Assembly: GCF_001598255.1 (NCBI RefSeq)
Contig: NZ_BCYP01000006.1
Coordinates: 248,001-312,000 of the forward strand
Length of the DNA stretch: 64,000 nt
Direction of reading: 5' to 3'
From: Mitsuaria chitosanitabida ATCC BAA-476 = NBRC 102408
GTDB lineage: Bacteria > Pseudomonadota > Gammaproteobacteria > Burkholderiales > Burkholderiaceae_C
A program made the translations under genes and the position numbers. Below are positions 17,896-27,628 of this stretch, piece by piece. The notes under the pieces were generated by a model, which saw only the letters and a list, made by a program, of their open reading frames with translations, had not been told where the DNA came from and searched no databases. How positions within the stretch are numbered: the stretch's first letter is position 1; each line of letters opens with the position of its first letter.

Positions 17896-18339
17896 GTGAA
17901 CCCCGTCCAACCTGGCTCGTTCCTGACCTTGCATTACCGCCTCAGCGGTCCGGATGGTCAGCAGCTGATCGACACCTTCGCCGACAAGCCCGCCACGCTG
18001 ACGCTGGGCGCCGGCGAGTTGGCGCCCGCCATCGAGGCGCGCCTGATCGGCCTTGAGGAAGGCACGCACACCCGCTTCGAGCTGGCGCCGGGCGAGGCCT
18101 TCGGCGAGCGCAATCCCGAGCTGCTGCAGCGGGTCAAGCGCAGCCTGATGCGCGAGCTGGGCGACCCCGACGAGCAATACAACCTCGGCGATGTCGTGCA
18201 GTTCCCCACCCCCGACGGGCAGGGACAGTACGCCGGCGTGGTGCGCGAACTGGGCGAAGACTGGCTGCTGTTCGATTTCAACCACCCGTTGGCGGGACAG
18301 CCCGTCAGCTTCGAGGTGCAACTGATCGGGGTGCTGTGA
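17896..18339 (+). CDS. slpA: FKBP-type peptidyl-prolyl isomerase, SlpA-like
   Basis: A 147-residue prolyl isomerase/chaperone. [19 protein letters not shown] opens the FKBP domain, and an inserted IF (insert-in-flap) domain spans about residues 70-125 ([18 protein letters not shown]), the SlyD/SlpA arrangement. The His-rich metal-binding tail of SlyD is absent, which favours SlpA. It starts at GTG 17896. Its stop overlaps the ispH start codon, the conserved slpA-ispH pair of proteobacteria. Confidence 0.93.
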   Translation: MNPVQPGSFLTLHYRLSGPDGQQLIDTFADKPATLTLGAGELAPAIEARLIGLEEGTHTRFELAPGEAFGERNPELLQRVKRSLMRELGDPDEQYNLGDVVQFPTPDGQGQYAGVVRELGEDWLLFDFNHPLAGQPVSFEVQLIGVL

Positions 18340-19358
18340 TGGCCGAACACGACATGACCGACCCGACCCAGACCGTCGACCTGAGCGCGCTGCCCGGCGG
18401 CAAGGACATCGTGCTGGCCGAGCCGCGCGGCTTCTGCGCCGGCGTGGACCGCGCGATCGAGATCGTCGAGCGCGCGCTGAAGAAGTTCGGCGCCCCGATC
18501 TACGTGCGCCACGAGATCGTCCACAACACCTACGTCGTCAACGACCTGAAGCAGCGCGGCGCGATCTTCATCGAGGACCTGGCCGAGGTGCCGGCCGGCG
18601 CGACGCTGGTGTTCTCGGCCCACGGCGTGAGCCAGGCGGTGCGCCAGGAGGCGGCCGCGCGCGGTTTCCAGGTCTTCGACGCGACCTGCCCGCTGGTGAC
18701 CAAGGTCCACGTCGAGGTGGCCAAGCTGCACCGCGAGGGCTACGAGTTCATCATGATCGGCCACAAGGGCCACCCCGAGGTCGAGGGCACGATGGGCCAG
18801 CTGACCGACGGCATCTACCTGGTCGAGGAAGCCTCGGACGTGCCGCACGTGCGCGTCAAGGACCCGTCCAAGCTGGCCGTGGTCACGCAGACCACACTGA
18901 GCGTCGACGACGCCGCCGAGATCCTGTCGGCGGTCAAGAAGCACTTCCCGCAGATCCGCGAACCCAAGAAGCAGGACATCTGCTACGCCACGCAGAACCG
19001 CCAGGACGCGGTGAAGGTGCTGGCCCCGCAGGTCGACGTGGTGGTGGTGGTCGGCAGTCCGACCAGCTCCAACAGCAACCGCCTGCGCGAGCTGGCCGAG
19101 CGCCTGGGCACGCCGGCCTACATGGTCGATGCCGCCGACGACGTGAAGGCCGAGTGGCTGGAGGGGCGTTCCAAGGTGGGCCTGACGGCCGGGGCCTCGG
19201 CGCCCGACGTGCTGGTGCAGGCCGTGATCGACCGCCTGCGCGAGCTGGGCGCGACGACCGTGCGCAAGCTGCCGGGTGTCGAGGAGAACGTGCGCTTCCC
19301 GCTCCCGATGGGTCTGGGCGACAAGTCCATGGCCGAGGTGGCCGCGAGCCGATCTTGA
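18339..19358 (+). CDS. ispH: 4-hydroxy-3-methylbut-2-enyl diphosphate reductase (LytB)
   Basis: A 339-residue iron-sulfur enzyme, the last step of the MEP isoprenoid pathway, making IPP and DMAPP from HMBPP. The cluster-binding cysteines are visible in [26 protein letters not shown] and the third conserved Cys in [12 protein letters not shown]. The substrate loop [10 protein letters not shown] and the HEIVHN segment are also present. An ATG at 18339 is used; a GTG three bases earlier overlaps the slpA stop. A 144-base gap separates it from serS. Confidence 0.97.
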   Translation: MAEHDMTDPTQTVDLSALPGGKDIVLAEPRGFCAGVDRAIEIVERALKKFGAPIYVRHEIVHNTYVVNDLKQRGAIFIEDLAEVPAGATLVFSAHGVSQAVRQEAAARGFQVFDATCPLVTKVHVEVAKLHREGYEFIMIGHKGHPEVEGTMGQLTDGIYLVEEASDVPHVRVKDPSKLAVVTQTTLSVDDAAEILSAVKKHFPQIREPKKQDICYATQNRQDAVKVLAPQVDVVVVVGSPTSSNSNRLRELAERLGTPAYMVDAADDVKAEWLEGRSKVGLTAGASAPDVLVQAVIDRLRELGATTVRKLPGVEENVRFPLPMGLGDKSMAEVAASRS

Positions 19359-20798
<1,440 letters not shown>

Positions 20799-20917
20799 GG
20801 GGAGGGCGGGGCAATCGGCCGCGTACCGCACACTTCTCCAAAGAAGTTGCCACGGCCCTGAAAACCTCGCTATACTCTTAGGCTTACTCGCTAACAACCA
20901 CAGCGAGCACCGAATTC

Positions 20918-21005
20918 GGAGAGGTGGCAGAGTGGTTGAATGTACCTGACTCGAAATCAGGCGGACGGAAACGTCTCGGGGGTTCGAATCCCCCCCTCTC
21001 CTCCA
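20918..21005 (+). tRNA. tRNA-Ser (anticodon CGA)
   Basis: An 88-base class II tRNA. The acceptor stem is GGAGAGG paired with CCTCTCC, the anticodon stem-loop is CCTGA-CTCGAAA-TCAGG with anticodon CGA (reads UCG), there is a long variable arm (GGCGGACGGAAACGTCTC region), and the T stem-loop is GGGGG-TTCGAAT-CCCCC. The 3' CCA is encoded. The discriminator base is T, not the G usual for bacterial serine tRNAs. The gene lies directly downstream of serS. Confidence 0.96.
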
Positions 21006-21034
21006 AAATAGCGCTTGTCGATCAAGCACTTACG

Positions 21035-21058
21035 AAACCCGCCTCTTGGCGGGTTTTT
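21035..21058 (+). terminator. Intrinsic terminator after tRNA-Ser
   Basis: A 9-bp stem (AAACCCGCC / GGCGGGTTT) with a TCTT loop is followed by further T residues, a strong intrinsic terminator about 30 bases after the tRNA 3' end. Confidence 0.85.
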
Positions 21059-21164
21059 CGTTTCTACGCCACTTTGTGCGGGGATTTCCGCCCGATTTTC
21101 TGAATCGCCTCATTCTGCGGCGAAGGACGGCAACGGAATCCGCATCGGCAGCCTCGGCAATGAG

Positions 21165-21203
21165 AAAGGCCGGCCAACCCCTTCCAGGGCTGGCCGGCCT
21201 TTT
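21165..21203 (-). terminator. Intrinsic terminator for autotransporter gene
   Basis: A 12-bp perfect stem (AAAGGCCGGCCA / TGGCCGGCCTTT) with a 14-base loop lies 15 bases beyond the autotransporter stop on the minus strand. T residues follow the stem on both strands, so it may also stop plus-strand transcription. Confidence 0.8.
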
Positions 21204-21217
21204 CATTGGTCAGCCCG

Positions 21218-24200
21218 TCAGAACGCGATCGTCGCGCCCGCGTTCACCGAGGTCTCGGTGCGCTGCGAGCGGGCTTCGCCGCTGATGCCGGCGTACAGGT
21301 AGGCGCTGCGCGTCAGCAGCCAGGTGCCCGTCACGTTGCCTTGCACGAAGGCGCGACCCACTTGCGGGGCCTCGATGGTCGTGGCCACGCCAGCGAGCAT
21401 CGCCCGCACCGTCGGACGGGTCAGGCTGCCGCTGTCCTGGCCGACCGCCACCGTGCCGCGGAAGGTGTGCGACGCGATCATCGGATCGGTCGCCGTCGAG
21501 GCCACCGTCAGGCCGGCCGCGACGCGCGTGCCGCGCATCGACAGCGCCGCCAGGCTCAGCGCCGTCGGCGACGCCGCGCCGGCACCGCCCTCGACGCCGG
21601 CATCCCGTTTGACCCGCTGCACGCCGACGCGCGCGAAGGGCTCCAGCGTCAGGCCCGCGACCGAGTACGACGGCGCGCGAAGGCCCAGGCCGGCGAAGCT
21701 CTGGCTCGTGCCCAGGTCGGTGCTCAGCGCGCCGCCGTAGGCGATCGCGTCCAGCGCCTGCAGCGGGTTCGCGCGGCCGGTGCGCGAGTGTCCGTTGCCA
21801 TGACCCAGCTGCGCGTCCACCGTCCAGCCGCCGACGGCCTGCTGGCCGTAGACCACGCCCAGGTTGTCCTCCAGCGAGCCCGTGCCGCCCGACGAGGCGC
21901 TGACCTGCGAGGTCGACTGCACGATCGCCACGCCCGCGCGGGTCGTCTCGGACTGCAGCAGGTCCACGCCCAGCGTGAACTGGTTGCGCGAGCCGCGCGT
22001 CGAGGACGCGACCGCGTCACCGGTGGTGCGCGCGTCGCCGGTCGCGTAGTCCAGCCACAGGCGGCTGTTGCCGGCGACGGTGAGGTGCTTGGACACGGCG
22101 CCCATCGCGCCTTGTCCCGCCGCGCCCTGCGCCGCGGCCATCGCGCCGTGGATCTCGCCCGCGACGCCGGCGATCGCGCCGTCGAACTGCGCGCCCGTGA
22201 GGCCGAGGATGGTGTTGCTCAACTGCTGTTGCGTCGCCGAGGCCGTGCCCGCGTCGACCGCCGTCAGCAGCGTGTCGATCGCCTGCGCCGCCGAGACCGC
22301 ATTGCGGTTGAGACCGCGACCCGTGCCGTAGTCCGCGAAGGAGGTCGGCACCACGCGCAGGTCGATCGCGCTGGCGCCGCCCGCGCCGTAGACCACGCGC
22401 AGACGCGTGCCCGCGGCCAGGCCGCCGGGCTGCGTGATCGACGCGAAGCGCGTCGCGCCGATGCCGCCCTCGGCGGTGACGATGCGGAAGCTGTCGCCCA
22501 ACTGCGGCACGTACGGCGTGTAGGTGCCCAGGCCCGAGATCGCGGTCAGGTTGACCGTCAGGGTCGCGCCGTTCGCGTTGAAGCGCGCGCCGCTGCCGAC
22601 CAGGTTGACCTGGTCGTAATGACCGGCGCCGTTGCCGGCGCTGATGCCGTTGATGTCGACCTCGAAGATCGCGCCCGCGGCCAGGTTCACCGGGGCGTTG
22701 ACGGTGAGCACGCCCGGCGAGTTGCCCGGCGAGAACTTGCCGCCCGAGGCCACCGTCACCGGGCCGCCGATGACGCCGCTGCCGTGCAGCGTGCCGCCGG
22801 ACTGCACCGCCACGCCGCCCGCGAGGCGGCCGTTGACGCTGACCAGCGCGCTGTTGCCGATGGTCGTCAGGCCGGTGAAGGTCTGCGTGTTGGCGATGGT
22901 CATCGAGCCGCCCGTGACCGTCAGGCCACCGGTGCCGCTCATCACGCCGGTGAAGCCGCTGGCGTTGTTCACCGTCAGCGTCCGCGCGCCCAGCACCACG
23001 TTGCCGGCGCCGCTCAGCGTCTTGACGCTCGCGCCGGCGGTCGTGCCGGAGATGTCCAGCGTGCCGGCGTTGGCCAGGCCGCTCGAGGCCGCCACGCTGC
23101 CCGCGCCGGACAGCGCCAGCGTCGCGCCGGACGCGATGCTGGTCGCGCCGGTGTAGCTGTTGACGCCCGACAGCGTCTGCGTGCCGCCCGCGATGCTCAC
23201 GCCGCCGGTGCCGGCGATCGTGCCGCCGAAGCTGCCCGAGGCCGCCGTCAGCGTCAGGCCGTTGGCGCCCAGCGCGACCTGGCCGTTGCCGGTGATCGCC
23301 TTCAGGCTCACGCCGCCCGACGCCGCGCCCAGGTTCAGCGTGCCGGCGACGTCGACGCCGCTGGAGCTGGCGATGCTGCCCGCGCCGGACAGCGCCAGGG
23401 TGGCGCCCGCGGCCACGGTCGTGGCACCGGTGTAGGTGTTGACGCCGGTCAGCGTGACTGTGCCGCCGGTACCGGTGATGTGGACCGCGCCCGCCGTGCC
23501 GGCGACCTCGTCCGAGATCACGCCGCTGAGCGTCGCCGAGGTGCCGTTGACCTGCAGCGTGCCGCCCGCGCCGCTCACGGTGAAGTTCTGCGTCAGCGCC
23601 ATCTGCGGCGCGTCGATGTTCAGCGTGCCGCCCTTGAAGGCCGGGTTCAGCGTGGTGCCGAGCTTGCTCGCCGCGAACGAACCGGCGCTGCTGTCGATGT
23701 CCGTGGGCTGCGGCGTGCCGCCGCCGCCGATCTGCTGCTGCTGCGCCAGGTAGGCGATCAGGTTGTCGGTGAAGGCCGGGGCCAGGTAGCCGTTGGTCAG
23801 GAAGTTGATGTCCAGCACCGAGATCACCGTGCCGGTGGCCGCGTTCCCGAGCGTGCCCACGCCCCAGGCGGCCGCGGTGCAGGCGCTGGTGATGCAGGCG
23901 CCGTTGCCGACCGTGGCGAAGGTGCCCGAGCCGGCGAAGGTCACGCTGGACGTCGGGTTGTTCACCAGGAACTGCGAGGCGATCGTCTCGGCACCGGGGC
24001 CGTAGCCGCCCATGGTCACGCTGCCGGCGCCCAGGCCGGTCAGGAAGCTGGCGATCTGAGGGTCGCGCGTCGGTGCGGCGCCGGGGTTCTCGCCCATCAG
24101 GAACAGCGTGCCGCCGCCCTGCAGGTAGCTGGTGAGGGCGCCCGTGTAGGCGCCGCTCATCGCGCTGTTGTAGCCCAGGTCCCAGATCTGGTCGTAGCCG

Positions 24201-24472
24201 GCGAGGCTGGCCGGCAGCGCGCCCACGCCCATCACGGTGGTGGTGTTGCCCGCGACGGTCTGCCGGTCGGTCAGCGCCGCGGTCGTGCCGCTGTACGCGC
24301 CGGTGTCGACGATCAGCACGTTGAGCGCGTTCGCGCTGAAGGCGGCGCCCAGGCCCAGGGTCAGGGCAGCGGCGCGGACCAGATGCGCGCGACCGGACAG
24401 CGCGCAGACACCCGCCGACACCAGTTCTCCAGCGAGACGGGTCAGGCGATAGCTCACAACATTCAAATGCAC
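21218..24472 (-). CDS. Type Va autotransporter with N-terminal Rossmann-like domain and PATR repeats
   Basis: A protein of about 1084 residues. It starts at a GTG with an AAGAGGA ribosome binding site and has a long signal sequence (about 50 residues, cleavage near AAFSANA). Residues ~50-260 (LNVLIVDTGAYSG, AGYDQIWDLGYN, YLQGGGTLFLMGEN) look like a glutamine-amidotransferase/ThuA-type Rossmann fold, unusual in an autotransporter. Next come at least three passenger-associated repeats (NTYTGATTVAAGATLALSG-like), a linker with GGKFSPGNSPGVL, and a ~270-residue C-terminal beta-barrel ending in the terminal phenylalanine of ATIAF. The passenger is predicted to reach the cell surface. No protease triad was recognised; an adhesin or biofilm role is inferred. 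Confidence 0.88.
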   Translation of the reverse strand: MHLNVVSYRLTRLAGELVSAGVCALSGRAHLVRAAALTLGLGAAFSANALNVLIVDTGAYSGTTAALTDRQTVAGNTTTVMGVGALPASLAGYDQIWDLGYNSAMSGAYTGALTSYLQGGGTLFLMGENPGAAPTRDPQIASFLTGLGAGSVTMGGYGPGAETIASQFLVNNPTSSVTFAGSGTFATVGNGACITSACTAAAWGVGTLGNAATGTVISVLDINFLTNGYLAPAFTDNLIAYLAQQQQIGGGGTPQPTDIDSSAGSFAASKLGTTLNPAFKGGTLNIDAPQMALTQNFTVSGAGGTLQVNGTSATLSGVISDEVAGTAGAVHITGTGGTVTLTGVNTYTGATTVAAGATLALSGAGSIASSSGVDVAGTLNLGAASGGVSLKAITGNGQVALGANGLTLTAASGSFGGTIAGTGGVSIAGGTQTLSGVNSYTGATSIASGATLALSGAGSVAASSGLANAGTLDISGTTAGASVKTLSGAGNVVLGARTLTVNNASGFTGVMSGTGGLTVTGGSMTIANTQTFTGLTTIGNSALVSVNGRLAGGVAVQSGGTLHGSGVIGGPVTVASGGKFSPGNSPGVLTVNAPVNLAAGAIFEVDINGISAGNGAGHYDQVNLVGSGARFNANGATLTVNLTAISGLGTYTPYVPQLGDSFRIVTAEGGIGATRFASITQPGGLAAGTRLRVVYGAGGASAIDLRVVPTSFADYGTGRGLNRNAVSAAQAIDTLLTAVDAGTASATQQQLSNTILGLTGAQFDGAIAGVAGEIHGAMAAAQGAAGQGAMGAVSKHLTVAGNSRLWLDYATGDARTTGDAVASSTRGSRNQFTLGVDLLQSETTRAGVAIVQSTSQVSASSGGTGSLEDNLGVVYGQQAVGGWTVDAQLGHGNGHSRTGRANPLQALDAIAYGGALSTDLGTSQSFAGLGLRAPSYSVAGLTLEPFARVGVQRVKRDAGVEGGAGAASPTALSLAALSMRGTRVAAGLTVASTATDPMIASHTFRGTVAVGQDSGSLTRPTVRAMLAGVATTIEAPQVGRAFVQGNVTGTWLLTRSAYLYAGISGEARSQRTETSVNAGATIAF

Positions 24473-24865
24473 GGGGAATCCTCTTGGACTGCGGGAAATG
24501 GGGACGCCGGGTCGCGTGAAGCACCTGGGGTGGTGGTCGGCGTCCGAGGTGCCGAGGCGTCGACCGGACTTGCCGGCGGCCTCGCAAAGGGTGCGCGCAT
24601 CGTAGGCAGGCGGGGGACGCGTCAAGCACCGATGTGGCGTGCATCCACGATGCCAACGTGCGTTCTGGCCGCTTCCAGCCCCTTCGTTTCTTCAGCTGAC
24701 TGAAGCTTGTTGCGGCGATGATGCAGCGTCCCGCAGACGCCCTGCGAACTACCAAAGACTTCCGGTGAATTGGCAAAGAAGCGTCGCTCCGAAGACGCGT
24801 TCACGACCATCCCTCGACCTTCCCACGACGCTTCGACGATGGCGCCCCACGACGGCGCGATGCCC
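24473..24865. other. 393-base divergent intergenic region, autotransporter / two-component system
   Basis: No gene is supported here. It should contain the promoters of both the autotransporter and the response regulator gene. A short inverted repeat, CTTCAG-CTGA-CTGAAG, lies at 24690-24705, roughly mid-region, and could be an operator. The stretch 24650-24760 is visibly AT-richer than the coding flanks, as expected of a promoter. Confidence 0.5.
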
Positions 24866-25525
24866 ATGCACATTCTTCTGATCGAGGACGACCTCGACCT
24901 GGGTCGCGCGCTGCAAGCCGCGCTCCGGCTCGAAGGCCACAGCAGCGAATGGCTGCGCCGCGCCAACGACGCGCCCCACCAGCTCGATCCCGGCGCCCAG
25001 GACGCCGTGCTGCTCGACCAGACCTTGCCCGGCGGCGACGGCCATGCGCTGCTGACGCGCTGGCGCCGGCAGGGCAGCGCGGTGCCCATCATCGTGATCA
25101 CCGCGCGCTCCGCCTTGCAGGACCGGCTCGCCGGCTTCGACGGCGGAGCCGACGACTACGTGGTCAAGCCCTTCGAGATGCCCGAGCTCATCGCCCGCCT
25201 GCGCTCGGTCCTGCGCCGCAGCGCGCACCAGGCCAGCGACACCTGGCAGCTGGGCGCGCTCACCATCGAACCCCTGCGCCGGCGCGTGCTGCTGGACGGG
25301 GCCGAGCTCGCGCTCTCGCCGCGCGAGTACCAGCTGCTGGTCGAGCTCGCCCGCGAGCGCGGCAACGTCGTCGCCAAGCATGTGCTCGCGCAGCGCCTGT
25401 CGCCGCTGGGCGATCCGCTGGACTTCGGGACGCTGGAGGTGCACCTGGCCAACCTGCGGCGAAAGATCGGCGCATCGCGCATCGGCACCGCGCGCGGCGT
25501 CGGCTACTGGCTGGAATGCGCATGA
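24866..25525 (+). CDS. OmpR/PhoB-family response regulator
   Basis: A 219-residue two-component regulator. The receiver domain begins MHILLIEDD, with phosphoacceptor Asp51 in AVLLDQTLPGGDG, the Thr/Ser of VIVITARS and the Lys of YVVKPFEMPE; the C-terminal winged helix includes LSPREYQLLVELARERGNVV and the recognition part LEVHLANLRRKIG with GVGYWLE. It is of the QseB/PmrA/TctD type. The ATG at 24866 begins the receiver domain exactly; upstream in-frame starts would add an unrelated leader. Its stop overlaps the kinase start (ATGA). Divergent from the autotransporter gene, which may be a target. Confidence 0.93.
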   Translation: MHILLIEDDLDLGRALQAALRLEGHSSEWLRRANDAPHQLDPGAQDAVLLDQTLPGGDGHALLTRWRRQGSAVPIIVITARSALQDRLAGFDGGADDYVVKPFEMPELIARLRSVLRRSAHQASDTWQLGALTIEPLRRRVLLDGAELALSPREYQLLVELARERGNVVAKHVLAQRLSPLGDPLDFGTLEVHLANLRRKIGASRIGTARGVGYWLECA

Positions 25526-26883
25526 GGGGCTGGCTGCAACCGACGCTCTCGCGTCGGCTGATCGGCGCGCTCATGGTGGCCGTGCTCTTCTTCGCCGTCG
25601 TCGTGCTCGCGCAGGACCAGCTCGACATCGACGAGCAGATCGCCACCAACCCCGGCGTGCGGCAGACCGGTCTGCCGCTGGCCGCGGAGCTCGACGAGGT
25701 CGACGATCCGGTGGAGGCGGCGCGCATGGTCGACCACCTCGCGCGCGTGTTCAACCGCCAGCGACAACCGTCGGAGGTCCAGACCGGCCGACTGCTGTTC
25801 CAGCTCTACGACCGCTCGGGCCGGCTGCTCTACGCCTCCGCCGACGCCGATCCCATCGCGCGGCCGGGCGTCGGCGAGCAGGTCCTGGCCGGTCGCAACC
25901 ACTGGACCTGGCGCCACGACGGACCGCGCTGGTCGCTGCGCATCGCGGAGCCGGCCATCTCGCGGGGCGCCTTGTTCCGCTTCTCCTGCTGGGAGCTGGT
26001 CAAGGTGATGCTGCCGGCCTTGCCGCTGATGCTGCTGCCGATCTGGCTGGCGGTGCGCACCGGCATGCGGCCCTTGCGCCGGTTCACGCGCCGCATCCGC
26101 GAGATGGATGCCGGCCAGGCGCTGGCGCCGCTCGGCATGGACCTGCGCTACGCCGAACTGCGGCCGCTGGGGCAGGCCTTCGACACGCTGCTGCTGCGCC
26201 TGCGCGAGCGCCTGCAGCGCGAGCAGGCCTTCGTCCACGACGCCGCGCACGAGCTGCGCACGCCGCTGGCGGTGATCGCCGCGCAGGCGCATGTGCTCGC
26301 GCACGCGCGGGAGCCGGCGGCGCGCGCCGAGGCCTCGGCGGCGATGTCGTCCGCGATCGCGCGCAGCGCCCATCTCGCGCAGCAGCTGCTGGATCTGGCC
26401 GCACTCGACGGGCGCGCGTCCGCGCCGCCCGATGTCGTCGACCTGTCGATCCTGAGCGCGCAGCTCCTGGCCGCCCAGGTCGGTCTTGCGCGAAGTCGGG
26501 ACATCGCGCTCTCGCTGGAGGCTCCCGAGAAGCTGCCGGCGCGGCTGGATCGCGCGGCCTTTCAGTCCATCCTTCAGAACTTGCTGGACAACGCGCTGCG
26601 CTATGTCCACGAGGGCGCGCGGATCGAGATCGAGCTGAGTCCGATCGCGTCCGATGGCCTGCGCCTGGTCGTCGCCGACGACGGCCCGGGCATCGACGCA
26701 CAGGACCACGCCAGGATCTTCGATCGCTTCTGGCGCGGCAGCGGGCACGACCAACCGGGCTCGGGACTCGGCCTGGCGATCGTGCGACAGGCCGCGACGC
26801 GACTGGGCGGACACGTCAGCGTGGGGACGGGCCTGGACGGGCGCGGTATCCGCTTCGAGTTGACCGTGCCGGCTTCGGTGTAG
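25522..26883 (+). CDS. Sensor histidine kinase (QseC/TctE-like)
   Basis: A 453-residue membrane kinase. Transmembrane helix 1 is near residues 10-30 (LIGALMVAVLFFAVVVLA), a periplasmic sensor of ~130 residues follows, and helix 2 is near 160-178 (VMLPALPLMLLPIWLAV), then a HAMP-like linker. The phospho-accepting His243 is in HDAAHELRTPLAV, and the ATPase domain has the N box NLLDNALRYV, DDGPGID and GSGLGLAIV. It presumably phosphorylates the regulator encoded just upstream, whose stop codon its ATG overlaps; an ATG six bases earlier is an alternative. The stimulus is unknown. A close paralogue lies at 33838. Confidence 0.93.
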   Translation: MRGWLQPTLSRRLIGALMVAVLFFAVVVLAQDQLDIDEQIATNPGVRQTGLPLAAELDEVDDPVEAARMVDHLARVFNRQRQPSEVQTGRLLFQLYDRSGRLLYASADADPIARPGVGEQVLAGRNHWTWRHDGPRWSLRIAEPAISRGALFRFSCWELVKVMLPALPLMLLPIWLAVRTGMRPLRRFTRRIREMDAGQALAPLGMDLRYAELRPLGQAFDTLLLRLRERLQREQAFVHDAAHELRTPLAVIAAQAHVLAHAREPAARAEASAAMSSAIARSAHLAQQLLDLAALDGRASAPPDVVDLSILSAQLLAAQVGLARSRDIALSLEAPEKLPARLDRAAFQSILQNLLDNALRYVHEGARIEIELSPIASDGLRLVVADDGPGIDAQDHARIFDRFWRGSGHDQPGSGLGLAIVRQAATRLGGHVSVGTGLDGRGIRFELTVPASV

Positions 26884-27001
26884 CGATCGCGGCCGGCCCT
26901 GGCATCGGGTCCGTCCGCGGAAGGGGGCGATCTTGGGCGTTCATTAAGGCGCGCGTTTCCAGAATGAGCGCGTCAATCCCGACAGCCTTCCGAAAGCACC
27001 T

Positions 27002-27586
27002 GTGACGTCGACTTCGCATCGCCTCCTCGCGATCCTCGCGCTGACCCTGACCGCCTCCGCCGCCAGCCCGGCATGGGCCCTCGAGCCCTACGTCGGCCTC
27101 TCGCTCGCCACGCCCGGCGAGGCCCGTCTGCAATCCGGTTCAAGCGCCGCGATCAAGAACAGCAACAACCCGACCGCCGTCCGGCTCTACGGTGGCCTGA
27201 AGCTCACGCCCGAGTGGTCGGTCGAGGCCGGCTACGGAGCCTTCGGCAGCTGGCGCTTCACCGATCCCGCCTCGGGGCCGCTGGACCGGGCGCGCCTCTC
27301 GTCGAACGTCTTCACGCTCGCGGGCCGCTACACGCTGGCGCTGGACGACACCTTCTCGGTCTTCGGCAAGGCCGGCGTGGCGCTGAACCGCTTCCGCTTT
27401 CGCGACAACCAGGGCCAATCGATCAAGGACAACATCACGCGGCCGATGTGGGGCCTCGGCGTCGAGGCGAAGCTGAGCGACCACCTGTCCATCCCGATCG
27501 AGTTCGAGTCCTTCGGATCGAGCCGCACGCAGCTCGGCCGCTTCAACCAGCGCAAACTGGAGATCGGCGCGCGCCTGCAGTTCTGA
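27002..27586 (+). CDS. Outer-membrane beta-barrel protein (OmpA/OmpW-like small barrel)
   Basis: A 194-residue secreted protein starting at GTG with a clear signal peptide (LLAILALTLTASAASPAWA). The mature part shows alternating hydrophobic strands typical of an eight-stranded barrel: EPYVGLSLA, AVRLYGGLKL, WSVEAGYGAF, VFTLAGRYTLAL, SVFGKAGVALNRF and a C-terminal IGARLQF ending in phenylalanine. No peptidoglycan-binding domain follows the barrel. Function is not indicated beyond outer-membrane location. It lies 118 bases after the histidine kinase and is convergent with the next gene. Confidence 0.82.
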   Translation: MTSTSHRLLAILALTLTASAASPAWALEPYVGLSLATPGEARLQSGSSAAIKNSNNPTAVRLYGGLKLTPEWSVEAGYGAFGSWRFTDPASGPLDRARLSSNVFTLAGRYTLALDDTFSVFGKAGVALNRFRFRDNQGQSIKDNITRPMWGLGVEAKLSDHLSIPIEFESFGSSRTQLGRFNQRKLEIGARLQF

Positions 27587-27628
27587 GGCGGGCCGGCTCG
27601 GACCGCTCGGCGGCGGCGCCGGGGCCGC

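Noticed and set aside
21206-24703. 1165-codon plus-strand open frame across the autotransporter locus
   Set aside because: It is the antisense shadow of the autotransporter. The composition (Arg/Ala/Gly/His-rich, no motif) is what a GC-rich gene gives in its complementary frame, whereas the minus strand has a signal sequence, repeats and a barrel.
24639-24881. 80-codon plus-strand frame before the response regulator
   Set aside because: It overlaps the receiver start in another frame and has no motif or ribosome binding site; the region is treated as promoter.
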